Source of the DNA: Candidatus Gastranaerophilales bacterium
GTDB taxonomy: Bacteria > Cyanobacteriota > Vampirovibrionia > Gastranaerophilales > Gastranaerophilaceae
Length of the DNA stretch: 49,529 nucleotides
Reading direction: 5' to 3'
Assembly (NCBI GenBank): GCA_944324235.1
Contig: CALUVN010000009.1
Coordinates: 1-49,529, forward strand
The position numbers and the translations under genes are program-made. Positions 14,996 through 23,085 of this stretch are shown here, in pieces (within the stretch, counting starts at the first letter, position 1; each line of letters opens with the position of its first letter). Under the pieces are notes generated by a model. That model saw only the letters and a list, made by a program, of their open reading frames with translations, was not told the origin of the DNA and searched no databases.

Positions 14996-16051
14996 TTACT
15001 CCTCATAAAATTTAGCAATTTTTTCGTTAACGCCTGTTTCGACGGCTTCTTTAGCGACTCTTACGGCATTTTTGATAGCATAAGCTTTACTTCTGCCGTG
15101 AGAAATTACTGTTATGCCTTTAACGCCGAGAAGAAGTGCTCCGCCGAATTCTTCATAATTTATTTTTCTGTAAATTCTCTTCATAAACGGTTTTGACATC
15201 AGACCGATAATTTTACCGGCTAAATCTGTCTTAAACTCATTTTTAAGCATTCTAAACAACATTGAAGAAGTACCTTCGGTAATTTTCAAGGCAACGTTGC
15301 CGACAAAACCGTCGCATACAACAACATCACAAACGCTCAAGAAAATTTCTTTACCTTCAATGTTACCGACGAAGTGAATTTTTTCCTGATGTTCTTCAAG
15401 CAGTTTATAAGTAGCCTGAGCGAGTTCATTACCTTTACCGGCTTCTTCACCGATATTTAAAACTCCGACACGCGGTTTTTCAATACCGAGAACGTTTTTA
15501 GAGAAAGTTTGTCCCATAATAGCAAACTGGTAAAGCATTTCTGGGGTACAATTACTGTTAGCGCCGCCATCAATAACAACTATAGGTTTTTTCATTGTAG
15601 GAAGAGTAACGGCAATCGCAGGTCTGTCGATTCCAGGAAGTCTGCCAAGCCCGAAAAGGCTGGAGGCCATTGCTGCACCTGTAGAACCTGCCGCTACAAC
15701 CGCGTCGGAACTTCCGCTTGCTACTGCGTCGACAGCAAGAACTATAGAAGACTTTTTCTTTTTACGAATAGCTTGCCCCGGAGCTTCACCCATTTCAATA
15801 ATTTCAGAGGCATGTGTAACTTTTATATCTAACTTGGACAAATCTATTTTAACACGTCTTTGACGGCCGCCTGTACCGCAATCCGACATAATCCCTTCCT
15901 GAGCAATTCTGTCAAGTTCCTGTTCGATTCTGTCCTGCTTGCCGACCAATTCCAATGCAACGCCATAATCCTGCGCTGCCCATACGGCTCCTGCGACAAT
16001 CTCATGCGGTGCGTGATCTCCGCCCATTGCATCTATAGCTATTCTTGTCAT
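14996..16051 (-). CDS. plsX: Phosphate acyltransferase (acyl-ACP:phosphate)
   Basis: Makes acyl-phosphate from acyl-ACP, the donor for PlsY in phospholipid synthesis; a peripheral membrane enzyme. The N-terminus IAIDAMGGDHAPHEIV is diagnostic, followed by DGGANSNCTPEMLYQFA, CDGFVGNVALK and GGALLLGVKG. 351 residues. It leads the plsX-fabH unit and follows rpmF, the conserved bacterial order yceD-rpmF-plsX-fabH. Confidence 0.97.
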   Translation of the reverse strand: MTRIAIDAMGGDHAPHEIVAGAVWAAQDYGVALELVGKQDRIEQELDRIAQEGIMSDCGTGGRQRRVKIDLSKLDIKVTHASEIIEMGEAPGQAIRKKKKSSIVLAVDAVASGSSDAVVAAGSTGAAMASSLFGLGRLPGIDRPAIAVTLPTMKKPIVVIDGGANSNCTPEMLYQFAIMGQTFSKNVLGIEKPRVGVLNIGEEAGKGNELAQATYKLLEEHQEKIHFVGNIEGKEIFLSVCDVVVCDGFVGNVALKITEGTSSMLFRMLKNEFKTDLAGKIIGLMSKPFMKRIYRKINYEEFGGALLLGVKGITVISHGRSKAYAIKNAVRVAKEAVETGVNEKIAKFYEE

Positions 16052-16090
16052 TTTACCCTCTCACAAAGTCTTATATTACTATATCCCTTT

Positions 16091-16121
16091 ACTTTTCTGC
16101 CGAAAATTTCGGCAGAAAAGT
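16091..16121. promoter_or_regulatory. Perfect palindrome between rpmF and plsX
   Basis: ACTTTTCTGCCGAAA followed by its exact complement forms a 15-bp hairpin with almost no loop. There is no T run. It lies in the 85-nt gap between rpmF and plsX on the presumed polycistronic mRNA and may mark an RNA processing or stability boundary. Confidence 0.6.
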
Positions 16122-16136
16122 ATAAGATTTTAAAAA

Positions 16137-16499
16137 TTATTCAGCTTTTTCTTCAGAAGTTTTTTCTTCAGCAACAGCTTCTTCTTTTACTTCTTCAGCT
16201 GGAGTTTCTGCTTTAACTTCAACTTCTTCAGCCTTTTTAGTTTCTACTTTAACTTCTTCTGCTTTAGGTGCAGCTTTTTTAGCTGATTTTTTAGCTGGTT
16301 TTTCTTTAACTGCAGCTGTTTCTTTGTCTTTCAAACGTACAGGTTCGCCTTTATAGTAACCGCATGCTGTACATACTGTATGAGTTAATACTGTTTCGCC
16401 GCAATTAGGGCATTTTGTTGTTTCAGGTTTTGTTGCCTTCCAGTTACTTCTTCTGTGGCCTTGTGCTGAATGTCCTGTTCTTTTCTTTGGTACTGCCAT
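16137..16499 (-). CDS. rpmF: 50S ribosomal protein L32 with long C-terminal tail
   Basis: The first 57 or so residues are ordinary L32: MAVPKKRTGHSAQGHRRSNW, then the zinc ribbon CPNCGETVLTHTVCTACGYYKG. Most L32 proteins end there; this one runs to 120 residues with an added low-complexity tail of Lys-Ala-Pro then Glu-Val-Lys (AEEVKVETKKAEEVEVKAET). The tail is in frame and codon-like, with no sign of frameshift, and would project from the ribosome surface as a flexible, mostly acidic arm. Confidence 0.95.
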   Translation of the reverse strand: MAVPKKRTGHSAQGHRRSNWKATKPETTKCPNCGETVLTHTVCTACGYYKGEPVRLKDKETAAVKEKPAKKSAKKAAPKAEEVKVETKKAEEVEVKAETPAEEVKEEAVAEEKTSEEKAE

Positions 16500-16528
16500 T
16501 TCTTTTTTCCTTTTTATTTCCTTGTGTA

Positions 16529-17020
16529 CTACTTATTTTTCGGTTTTATTTGGATGTTTTTAAAGACATCTAATCTCGGGTCCGATAAATTTTCTTCTTT
16601 GAGAAAATTATCCCCATTACAATTTATACCACAAACTTTCTTATTTGGTAAATTTAATATTACAGATTGATACAATAAGTCATAAATATCAATTTCATCT
16701 GCGCCTTCAAGATCTGTAACAAACTGTCCGTCCTTGAGTTCCAGCTCTTGAGCGTATTCATCAAGAAGTTTATTTTTAGCATAGAGTTCGTCAATATCAA
16801 AATCAAGATTGTAATCAAACTCTTTCAGGCAACGGTCGCATTCAAGTTTAACAACACCTGTCAAGCGTCCTTTTGCTTCAATAAACTCACCCAGAGACTT
16901 GAGCGTTATATCTGCATGAATCGGGGTGACGCAATTAAATTCCTTAATATCCTCATCGAAAGTCACTTTCAATGTTTTATCGCCGGAATTTTCAAGTTCA
17001 TCAAGACTTACTTTGTACAT
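16529..17020 (-). CDS. yceD: YceD family protein (DUF177)
   Basis: 163 residues. GRLTGVVKLECDRCLKEFDYNL is the conserved CxRC core of the family, with a second Cys motif late (KVCGINCNGDN) and the usual C-terminal DPRLDVFKNI. YceD is nearly always encoded just before rpmF and is thought to act in 23S rRNA handling or ribosome assembly. Placement and motif agree here. The gap to rpmF is about 30 nt. Confidence 0.92.
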   Translation of the reverse strand: MYKVSLDELENSGDKTLKVTFDEDIKEFNCVTPIHADITLKSLGEFIEAKGRLTGVVKLECDRCLKEFDYNLDFDIDELYAKNKLLDEYAQELELKDGQFVTDLEGADEIDIYDLLYQSVILNLPNKKVCGINCNGDNFLKEENLSDPRLDVFKNIQIKPKNK

Positions 17021-17044
17021 AAGAAAGACCCTGCCCGCAACAAG

Positions 17045-17296
17045 TTATTGAATATACTGTTCTTCCTGCATCGCAACAGCTGCTACCTGATTAGATATAA
17101 AGCAAACCTTTTTAAGAGGGCCTGCTGTTTCTTTTTCAATCATTACAGCTGTCGGACTTTTCATAAGGTTAACCACTTCCGTATACAAATCCTGAGGGGC
17201 ATCCACATAGAGCACCAGAGGGGCGGTAGAACCCTTTAAAAAGATTAGAACTGCCGTTCTTTTTTTAATATTTTGTGATGAAAATTGTTGAGCCAT
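17045..17296 (-). CDS. Small protein of unknown function upstream of yceD
   Basis: 83 residues. A central AVLIFLKGSTAPLVLYVDAP, then DLYTEVVNLMKSPTAVMIEKETAGPLKKVCFISNQVAAVAM, reads as a small mixed beta/alpha domain with no signal peptide. I do not recognise the family. GGAGGAA 4 nt from the ATG indicates strong translation. It is 24 nt ahead of yceD in the same direction and so probably belongs to the yceD-rpmF transcript. Confidence 0.75.
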   Translation of the reverse strand: MAQQFSSQNIKKRTAVLIFLKGSTAPLVLYVDAPQDLYTEVVNLMKSPTAVMIEKETAGPLKKVCFISNQVAAVAMQEEQYIQ

Positions 17297-17467
17297 AATT
17301 CCTCCGATAAAAATTACAACGGTAAAAAAATTTTACCTGAAAAAAGAAAAATATGCAATATTGTTAAGGGTTTGCATCATAACGTATAAATTACCGATTC
17401 CGGACTGTAAATAGGCTCTTACGACGAGGATACCCTACACAAAGTTCAATTTTATTCTCGTCCAATC
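17297..17467 (-). other. Intergenic stretch with inverted repeat
   Basis: Between the antiporter and the 83-aa gene. GACGAG at about 17437 and CTCGTC at about 17457 flank a loop holding ACCCTACACAAAG, and TATACG/TTATGAT-like -10 candidates lie nearer the 83-aa gene. This probably holds the antiporter terminator and the promoter of the yceD-rpmF operon; I cannot assign bases firmly. Confidence 0.3.
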
Positions 17468-18799
17468 TTAATGTAAATATTTCAAATACAAATAAACTGA
17501 ACTTATTACCAGTGATATGATAGTTACAAGAGCTCCGTATTTCATAAACCGCATAAACGAAATAGGATAACCTTTTACCGCTGAAGTTTCACTTACAATA
17601 ACGTTTGCGGCAGCACCGATTATAGTAAGGTTGCCGCCTAAACATGCGCCTAGAGACAATGCCCACCACAAAGGATGATGTCCTTCTCCGGTATACGGCA
17701 ATGTATGCTGAACCTCGGCAATTAAAGGGGCCATTGTTGCAGTATACGGAATATTATCAACTATTCCCGACAAAATTCCTGAACCCCACAGGATAAACAT
17801 TGTTGCAGCATTTAAACTGCCCTGAGTAAGCTCTATTAACTTATCAGCCAGATAACTTATCCCGCCGTTAGCCTCAAAAGCTCCAATTATTATAAACAAA
17901 CCGACAAAGAAAAATATAGTGAGCCATTCTACATCCTTGTATATCTCCTTCGGCTTTTCAAATATCAGAAGAAAACTTGCACCGGCAACAGCAAATACAT
18001 ACGCAGGAATTCCGGTCTTATCATGAGTCACAAACCCTAAAATTACAAGCCCGAGAGTTAACATCGAGCGTATCATCAAACCCTTATCCGTTATAGTCTT
18101 TGAATTGTCAATACCGGCAACATGTGCCATTTTTTCCTCAGTCGCCGTAAGACTATTCCTGAACATATACAACAAAATACAGATTGATACAAAAAATATT
18201 ATCAATACAGGAATCGTAAGTTCATAAATAAAATCCATAAAACTTATTCCACCCTTTGCCGCAATTATAATATTTGGCGGATCACCGATTAAGGTAGCAG
18301 TTCCGCCTATATTAGATGCTAAAACCTCAGTAATTAAAAAAGGTATCGGATCTGTATCAAATTCTTTTGCTATGACAAATGTCACAGGCATCAGCAATAC
18401 AACCGTCGTAACATTATCCAAAAAAGCTGACGCTACCGCTGTAAAAGCCGCAAGCGTAAACAAAACCAGTTTCGGCCTGCCTTTTGTCATCTTCAAAAGT
18501 GCAAGCGCCATCCAATTAAAGACACCACTTTTCGCTGCTATATGCACAAGTATCATCATCCCTATAAGTAGAAAAATTACATCAAATTCTACGTATTGAA
18601 ACACCCCTTTTATATATTCACCTGCTGCGCCCTCGTAGTGACCGTGAAATGGTATTAATCCCAAAAGCATGGCAAGAGATGCCCCGAATAAGGCCACAAC
18701 AGATTTTTGGACTTTTTCTGACGCAATAAAAATATACGCAATTAAAAGAATTCCGCCAGATATCACCATACCGTGATTTGATATTATATTATCTAACAT
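17468..18799 (-). CDS. ArsB/NhaD-type ion transporter (Na+/H+ antiporter or arsenite permease-like)
   Basis: 443 residues with about 11-12 membrane helices. It carries the ion-transporter superfamily signatures: FLDNVTTVVLLMPVTFVIAK, then NIGGTATLIGDPPNIIIAA in the first half, and the repeat-related DNIPYTATMAPLIA and GGNLTIIGAAANVIVSE in the second. That two-fold pseudo-symmetry is diagnostic. Family members move sodium/protons, arsenite or dicarboxylates; with no ars genes nearby, NhaD-like Na+/H+ exchange is more likely than arsenite export. AAGGGGAT precedes the ATG. Confidence 0.88.
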   Translation of the reverse strand: MLDNIISNHGMVISGGILLIAYIFIASEKVQKSVVALFGASLAMLLGLIPFHGHYEGAAGEYIKGVFQYVEFDVIFLLIGMMILVHIAAKSGVFNWMALALLKMTKGRPKLVLFTLAAFTAVASAFLDNVTTVVLLMPVTFVIAKEFDTDPIPFLITEVLASNIGGTATLIGDPPNIIIAAKGGISFMDFIYELTIPVLIIFFVSICILLYMFRNSLTATEEKMAHVAGIDNSKTITDKGLMIRSMLTLGLVILGFVTHDKTGIPAYVFAVAGASFLLIFEKPKEIYKDVEWLTIFFFVGLFIIIGAFEANGGISYLADKLIELTQGSLNAATMFILWGSGILSGIVDNIPYTATMAPLIAEVQHTLPYTGEGHHPLWWALSLGACLGGNLTIIGAAANVIVSETSAVKGYPISFMRFMKYGALVTIISLVISSVYLYLKYLH

Positions 18800-19151
18800 A
18801 TAAATCCCCTTTTATTTTTCTAATTTTTCTAATTTTATCATAAATTTTAACATTTTTCTCTCTAATTCTTTAAGTTGTGTAAATTTTAAGCAGCCATGCT
18901 ATTGGCAATTACCGTAAAAAATGTTATACTACTATTGTAGTAGAAAATAGATTTATGATTCGGAAAGGATTTTTTATAATTAAATTAAAATGGTAAATCA
19001 GCAGTGATTACCACATTTTGCCATCCGTATGATGTATTGCTAATACACATTAATAAGTTAAAATTGTTTTAAGGAATGTTAAATTCCTGATATAAAAACG
19101 CAAATTTTTATATTGACAAGTTTTAAAAGTGTAAAAGTAGGTGGAATTATT
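18800..19151 (+). other. Intergenic region with two inverted repeats
   Basis: Holds TACTAC-tatt-GTAGTA near 18930 and TGGTAAATCA-gcag-TGATTACCA near 18990-19012. TTGACA at 19113 starts a longer alternative frame of the next gene. No gene is visible. The inverted repeats could be operators or an upstream leader structure for the GGDEF/HD-GYP gene. Confidence 0.4.
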
Positions 19152-21026
19152 TTGAACGAAAACAGTAAAACTGAAAATAAAGCCAAAACGGTTAAGAAAA
19201 ATTCAACCCCGTCATCTAACCCGTTGAAGGCTGCCGTTTCTAACCCAATACAAAAGGATATCGGGATTGTAGAACGTTTGAACAGTCTCAACAAAACAAA
19301 AACCACCAACAGACTCTACGGCGGTTATGTAAATAACCCTTCCGCGGTTGCAGGAAAGATTGATTATAATACGCTGATAAATGATTTAAACAAAAAACTG
19401 GCAGGGAAAAACAGCGTAAATGAAATGTTTAATATATTCCACGATACAATGTGCAGCAATTTAAACTGTGACTTTACAGCGTTCGGCTTGTACCACGAAA
19501 AATCTAAGTGCATAAATTTAAAACTGACAGACAAACTCGGTAGTAATTATTCGTTAAAAATATTCATGTCAGATGACAAAAACCCTGTCGTTGAGTGCTT
19601 CAACAAGCTGCATCCGATATGCACCCGAGATAATAAATTTTTAAAATTACCTCTGATTCAAGCCTCAGGGGCATTAATAATACCTTTGATGTCTGTTAAA
19701 AATTGTCTTGGCGTGATGATTATCGGAAAAGACAATCTTGATGCAAATATCGGCTTATTTTCATTCCTGTCGAATTATGCGGCAATGTTCATCCACAATA
19801 TAGATTTAATAGAAAAAACTAACAAATATGCGAATACTGATACTCTAACATCGTTATACAACCATGGCGGATTTCAGGAAATACTCAAAAACGAAATAGA
19901 AAATGCGGAAAAAACCTCCACCGATTTATCCGTAGTCATGTTCGACGTAAATAATATTTCCAAAATCAACAGAGAACTTGGACATGCTAAAGGTGATGAG
20001 GTTATCAAATTATTAGCTGAAAAAATCAAACAAAATATTCGCTCAACCGACAAAGCAGGAAGATACGGCGGAGATGAAATTGCTGTTATTCTGCCAAACA
20101 CAAGCACTGCGGATGCAAAATATCTGGCAGAATATATTACTTATTGTCTTTCATGCTGCTTTGTGGATGACGTCGGCCCAATAAAGGTCTCTGTCGGAAT
20201 TTCCACCTATCCGGAATGTTCTAAAAATCAGGAAAAACTGTTGATACTTGCGGAACAGGCAATGTATATTTCGCAGGCAAAAGGTTACAAAGAAGGCATG
20301 TCAGCAATCATCAGTTCATCAGACTTCAACTTCTGGGACGATGTTGCGCTGGATTCATTTGCCGAAGTACTTGCAAAACGGCACTCGCAAATAGGTATTA
20401 AATTTGAAGAAGAACTTGTCCACAAATTTACAAACGAAAAAATCATTTCCCAAAACCACCTGATTGAAATGGTTACATCTCTTGCCGGTGCTATTGATGC
20501 AAAAGATCCTTACACAAAAGGTCACTCTACATCCGTATCAAGATATTCAGAAGCTCTCGCGCGGTCTTTAAATCTTCCTGAAGATGAAGTTCAAAGAATA
20601 CGACTCGGGGCGCTTCTGCACGATGTCGGGAAAATCGGCATCCCTGAAAACGTACTTAAAAAACCTGACAGACTGCTCGATGATGAGTGGGAAATCATGA
20701 AACAACACCCTGTAATCGGTGCAGAAAAAGTTCTTATGCCTAATGAAGCGCTGCACGAATTTATACCAATTGTAAAATACCACCACGAACATTATGACGG
20801 AACAGGTTATCCTGAAAAGTTAAAGGGTGACCAAATTCCGTATGCGGCAAGAATAGTATCGGTTGCTGACGCATATCACGCACTCATAAGCGACAGACCT
20901 TACAGAAAAGGTATGAGCGTAGAAAAAGCCTGCGAAATTTTAAAAATGGGTGCCGGAATTCAGTGGGATCCGGATTTAGTAAGACATTTCATCACGATTG
21001 CACCATCACTTGCAACGATTATCTAG
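19152..21026 (+). CDS. GAF-like + GGDEF + HD-GYP cyclic di-GMP turnover protein
   Basis: About 624 residues. Residues 70-220 resemble a GAF domain (CSNLNCDFTAFGLYHE, then ASGALIIPLMSVKNCLGVMIIG). A GGDEF domain follows with an intact site, RYGGDEIAVILP. The C-terminal HD-type phosphodiesterase has YTKGHSTSVSRYSEALA, GALLHDVGKIGIPENVL, HHEHYDGTGYPE and ADAYHALISDRPYR. The protein could both make and degrade c-di-GMP, switched by a ligand on the GAF domain. No membrane helix. Start: GGTGG at 19140 sits 7 nt from a TTG at 19152. A TTG at 19113 overlaps a TTGACA box, and no ATG is close, so the start is uncertain. Confidence 0.88.
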   Translation: MNENSKTENKAKTVKKNSTPSSNPLKAAVSNPIQKDIGIVERLNSLNKTKTTNRLYGGYVNNPSAVAGKIDYNTLINDLNKKLAGKNSVNEMFNIFHDTMCSNLNCDFTAFGLYHEKSKCINLKLTDKLGSNYSLKIFMSDDKNPVVECFNKLHPICTRDNKFLKLPLIQASGALIIPLMSVKNCLGVMIIGKDNLDANIGLFSFLSNYAAMFIHNIDLIEKTNKYANTDTLTSLYNHGGFQEILKNEIENAEKTSTDLSVVMFDVNNISKINRELGHAKGDEVIKLLAEKIKQNIRSTDKAGRYGGDEIAVILPNTSTADAKYLAEYITYCLSCCFVDDVGPIKVSVGISTYPECSKNQEKLLILAEQAMYISQAKGYKEGMSAIISSSDFNFWDDVALDSFAEVLAKRHSQIGIKFEEELVHKFTNEKIISQNHLIEMVTSLAGAIDAKDPYTKGHSTSVSRYSEALARSLNLPEDEVQRIRLGALLHDVGKIGIPENVLKKPDRLLDDEWEIMKQHPVIGAEKVLMPNEALHEFIPIVKYHHEHYDGTGYPEKLKGDQIPYAARIVSVADAYHALISDRPYRKGMSVEKACEILKMGAGIQWDPDLVRHFITIAPSLATII

Positions 21027-21155
21027 CCCCCAAAATTAGATACAACATCATCAAAGATTTTTTTCAAATCTATTTTATTTACACGAATGGAAATAAAACG
21101 TGCTTACAAAGGCACAAAGCTTGCTGACTTCATCCGCACATTCGCTAAATATTTA

Positions 21156-21184
21156 TTGACTCTATGCGGCTTTTAATTTATTTT
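21156..21184 (+). promoter_or_regulatory. Promoter of the guanidine riboswitch transcript
   Basis: TTGACT (21156-21161), 17 bp, TATTTT (21179-21184), placing the start about 20-25 nt ahead of the riboswitch aptamer. Confidence 0.5.
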
Positions 21185-21208
21185 GTTCTTAATGAATAAA
21201 ATAAAAAA

Positions 21209-21300
21209 TGTTTTCTAGGGTTCCGCGGATGTAATCCGGCTGGTCCGAGAGAAAACTCACAGATGATAATTTCTGTGGCACGGAAGGATAAAAACCTGGG
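21209..21300 (+). promoter_or_regulatory. Guanidine-I riboswitch (ykkC leader)
   Basis: The conserved blocks of the guanidine-I aptamer are present in order: TCTAGGGTTCCGC, CTGGTCCGAGAG, a variable hairpin (CACAGATGATAATTTCTGTG), then CACGG and GGATAAAA leading into CCTGGGAGA. It binds free guanidinium. The downstream gene is a guanidinium exporter of the SugE/Gdx family, the textbook partner. The last block overlaps the 5' arm of the terminator at 21294-21329, so ligand binding should prevent termination (an ON switch). Confidence 0.95.
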
Positions 21301-21329
21301 AGATACCAACATCTCTCAGGTTTTTATAT
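21294..21329 (+). terminator. Riboswitch-controlled terminator
   Basis: AACCTGGGAGAT pairs with ATCTCTCAGGTT across a short loop and is followed by TTTTATAT. The 5' arm is the conserved 3' segment of the guanidine aptamer, the classical mutually exclusive arrangement. Confidence 0.85.
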
Positions 21330-21348
21330 AAATTGAAAGGAGAGTAAA

Positions 21349-21666
21349 ATGCACTGGATTTATTTGCTTATTGCAGGATTATTTGAGATAAGCTGGGCTG
21401 TGGGTTTAAAATTTTCACACGGGTTCACGCAGATTATTCCATCAATACTGACTGTTATAGGAATGATAGCAAGTTTTTATTTCCTTGCACTTGCGCTGAA
21501 AAATCTTCCTCTCGGAACAGCATACGCAATCTGGACCGGCATAGGAACAGTCGGAACAGTGATTCTCGGTATCATACTTTTTAAAGAACCTGCAACAGCA
21601 CTCAGACTACTATGCATTGCATTGATAATTTGTGGAATTACAGGATTAAAACTCCTTACTCATTAA
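21349..21666 (+). CDS. gdx: Guanidinium exporter (Gdx, SugE-type SMR transporter)
   Basis: 105 residues, four transmembrane helices, small multidrug resistance family. [23 protein letters not shown] contains the membrane Glu13 essential for coupling, and the segment [20 protein letters not shown] carries the Gdx/SugE pattern. It works as an antiparallel dimer, exporting guanidinium in exchange for protons. The upstream guanidine-I riboswitch fixes the assignment as Gdx over generic quaternary-ammonium export. AAAGGAGAG lies 7 nt from the ATG. Confidence 0.96.
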   Translation: MHWIYLLIAGLFEISWAVGLKFSHGFTQIIPSILTVIGMIASFYFLALALKNLPLGTAYAIWTGIGTVGTVILGIILFKEPATALRLLCIALIICGITGLKLLTH

Positions 21667-21746
21667 TAATATTTAACAATTATTTGACAATAGATGATAT
21701 CCATTATATATAAATATAAGTGGGGTAAAATGAACGCGGGGGATTT

Positions 21747-21917
21747 ATGACGGGTGAGAATACAGATGTTCTGTTACTTTTTATATTATTAATTTTATTA
21801 TTCTGTGCGTACCATATTTTTCGGATATCACAACATATTGACTACATAAAAGAAAAGTTTGAAAAATCGAAATTCTATATTCGTACAGACGAAAGCGTTA
21901 AAGATAACTCTATATAA
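21747..21917 (+). CDS. 56-residue single-span membrane peptide
   Basis: ATG at 21747, preceded by GGGGGA. The sequence MTGENTD is followed by a hydrophobic helix (VLLLFILLILLFCAYHIF, residues 8-25) and a charged tail (RISQHIDYIKEKFEKSKF) that would form an amphipathic helix. No family is recognised. It might be a small regulator of a membrane partner or a stress peptide. It lies 80 nt after gdx in the same direction and could be read from the same transcript. Confidence 0.5.
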   Translation: MTGENTDVLLLFILLILLFCAYHIFRISQHIDYIKEKFEKSKFYIRTDESVKDNSI

Positions 21918-21996
21918 TTTAACACCGGTAAATCAATATCAGCAGGATGCTTAAATATTCTATAAAAAAGCAAGTGAAATCGGCACATATTTAATA

Positions 21997-22012
21997 GATA
22001 CGATTATCTTGG
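21997..22012 (+). repeat. att-like direct repeat, left copy
   Basis: GATACGATTATCTTGG differs by one base from GATGCGATTATCTTGG at 24365-24380. The two copies flank a 2.35 kb segment with two orphan minus-strand genes. Confidence 0.5.
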
Positions 22013-22098
22013 TCGCTTGTATTTAATGGGGCTACATACTTTCTTTTAAGAAGTTTCTACTCTTCCAAAGAAAGCTCCTACACTCTCAGCTCGCTCCC

Positions 22099-22130
22099 GC
22101 TTGAACACTTGACCTACTGCTTAAAAGTTG
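22099..22130 (-). pseudogene. Possible tRNA-Arg fragment
   Basis: Aligned without gaps to the same strand of the intact tRNA-Arg gene (24582-24612), about 22 of 30 positions agree, including the run TGACCTAC and GCTTA around the variable and anticodon arms. The acceptor and D arms are missing, so it is not a working tRNA. Confidence 0.4.
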
Positions 22131-22444
22131 TAACAATGCAGTATTGTCGCTACTTTCCAGAATTTATCACTGTTTCTTGCAGTGCATGAATTTGAGACTA
22201 TTTTTATTCTCATATTTTGTCAGATTTGATTTTGATTTATCAGAATTTTTGCAACTATTTTGTAACTCGGGGTAAATGTGTTGCGTTGGATTTATAACTA
22301 TCAACTTAAAATGTCAATTAAGTAAAGACTGAAAATTGAAGAATTTTGATTTTTCACAATGGGATGGGAGGTGTATATTCCCTATTTAGCCTCCTTTAAT
22401 CGGAGTTATATAAAATTCCATAAATTTGAACTTTTAAAATGTAT

Positions 22445-23065
22445 TTAAACCGTGTAATCTAAAAAATTGCCTCGAGAAATTTTATTTTTAGGATTTTCTG
22501 TAAAATTAACACTTCTTATCTTTTTATTATTATCAAATGTCATATACATTATACTTCTTGCTTCTCTAATATTTTGTGCCTCTTTCGTTGTTGTATTTCG
22601 AATCAGTGGAGCCGTCATTAATTGTTGAAATACTCCTTTTATCATTTCTGCTTGTCTTTTTCCTTCTTTTTCTAAATCTTTTGCAAGTAGACCTTCTATT
22701 AAACCTGTTGAATATTTTTGAATAGCTGCAGAAGCAAGAAATATCCCTATCTTTAATAAAAAACACCCCTGTCCTGCTTCAACCAAAGATACTGTAACAT
22801 CTTGTTCATCATAACCCAAAGCTATGCAAATATTTTTTATCACAGTATCCGTAGATTTAAGAATTGTAGCAATTTCATTTATTGGCAAAGTATGTTCAGA
22901 TGTATCAATTTTAATGATAATTATAGCCTGATTGCTATTTGTTATTTTATGACATGGTACTTGTGCTAAGTAATACCATATCTTACGCACCTTGCTATCA
23001 CAAGAGCGAATTATTTTATTATAATCAACAACTATAGGAATTTTTCTTTGAGTGTTTTTATTCAT
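22445..23065 (-). CDS. Orphan cargo gene 2, unknown function
   Basis: 206 residues, no family recognised. The N-terminus is polar (KIPIVVDYNKIIRSCDSKVRKIWYY); a middle VSLVEAGQGCFLLKIGIFLASAAI contains a short hydrophobic helix that could associate with membrane; the tail is basic. It follows the membrane-protein gene by 20 nt on the same strand, so the two form a pair. A TATAAA box 5 nt before its ATG might also drive it separately. Confidence 0.6.
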   Translation of the reverse strand: MNKNTQRKIPIVVDYNKIIRSCDSKVRKIWYYLAQVPCHKITNSNQAIIIIKIDTSEHTLPINEIATILKSTDTVIKNICIALGYDEQDVTVSLVEAGQGCFLLKIGIFLASAAIQKYSTGLIEGLLAKDLEKEGKRQAEMIKGVFQQLMTAPLIRNTTTKEAQNIREARSIMYMTFDNNKKIRSVNFTENPKNKISRGNFLDYTV

Positions 23066-23085
23066 AAGTGTTTATACTAATATCA

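Larger units (their letters stand above)
21918..22444. other. Gene-free left flank of the tRNA-Arg-linked accessory segment
   Basis: No gene of confidence. It contains GATACGATTATCTTGG (21997-22012), near-identical to 24365-24380, and a stretch at 22099-22130 that looks like a decayed tRNA-Arg piece. It also has a TTGCAACTATTTTGTAACTC block (22249-22268) of a type that recurs at 23774 and 24316. Together these suggest old integration or excision events. Confidence 0.5.

Noticed and set aside
18990-19012. Inverted repeat as a cyclic-di-GMP riboswitch for the GGDEF/HD-GYP gene
   Set aside because: None of the conserved blocks of the known c-di-GMP riboswitch classes could be read there.
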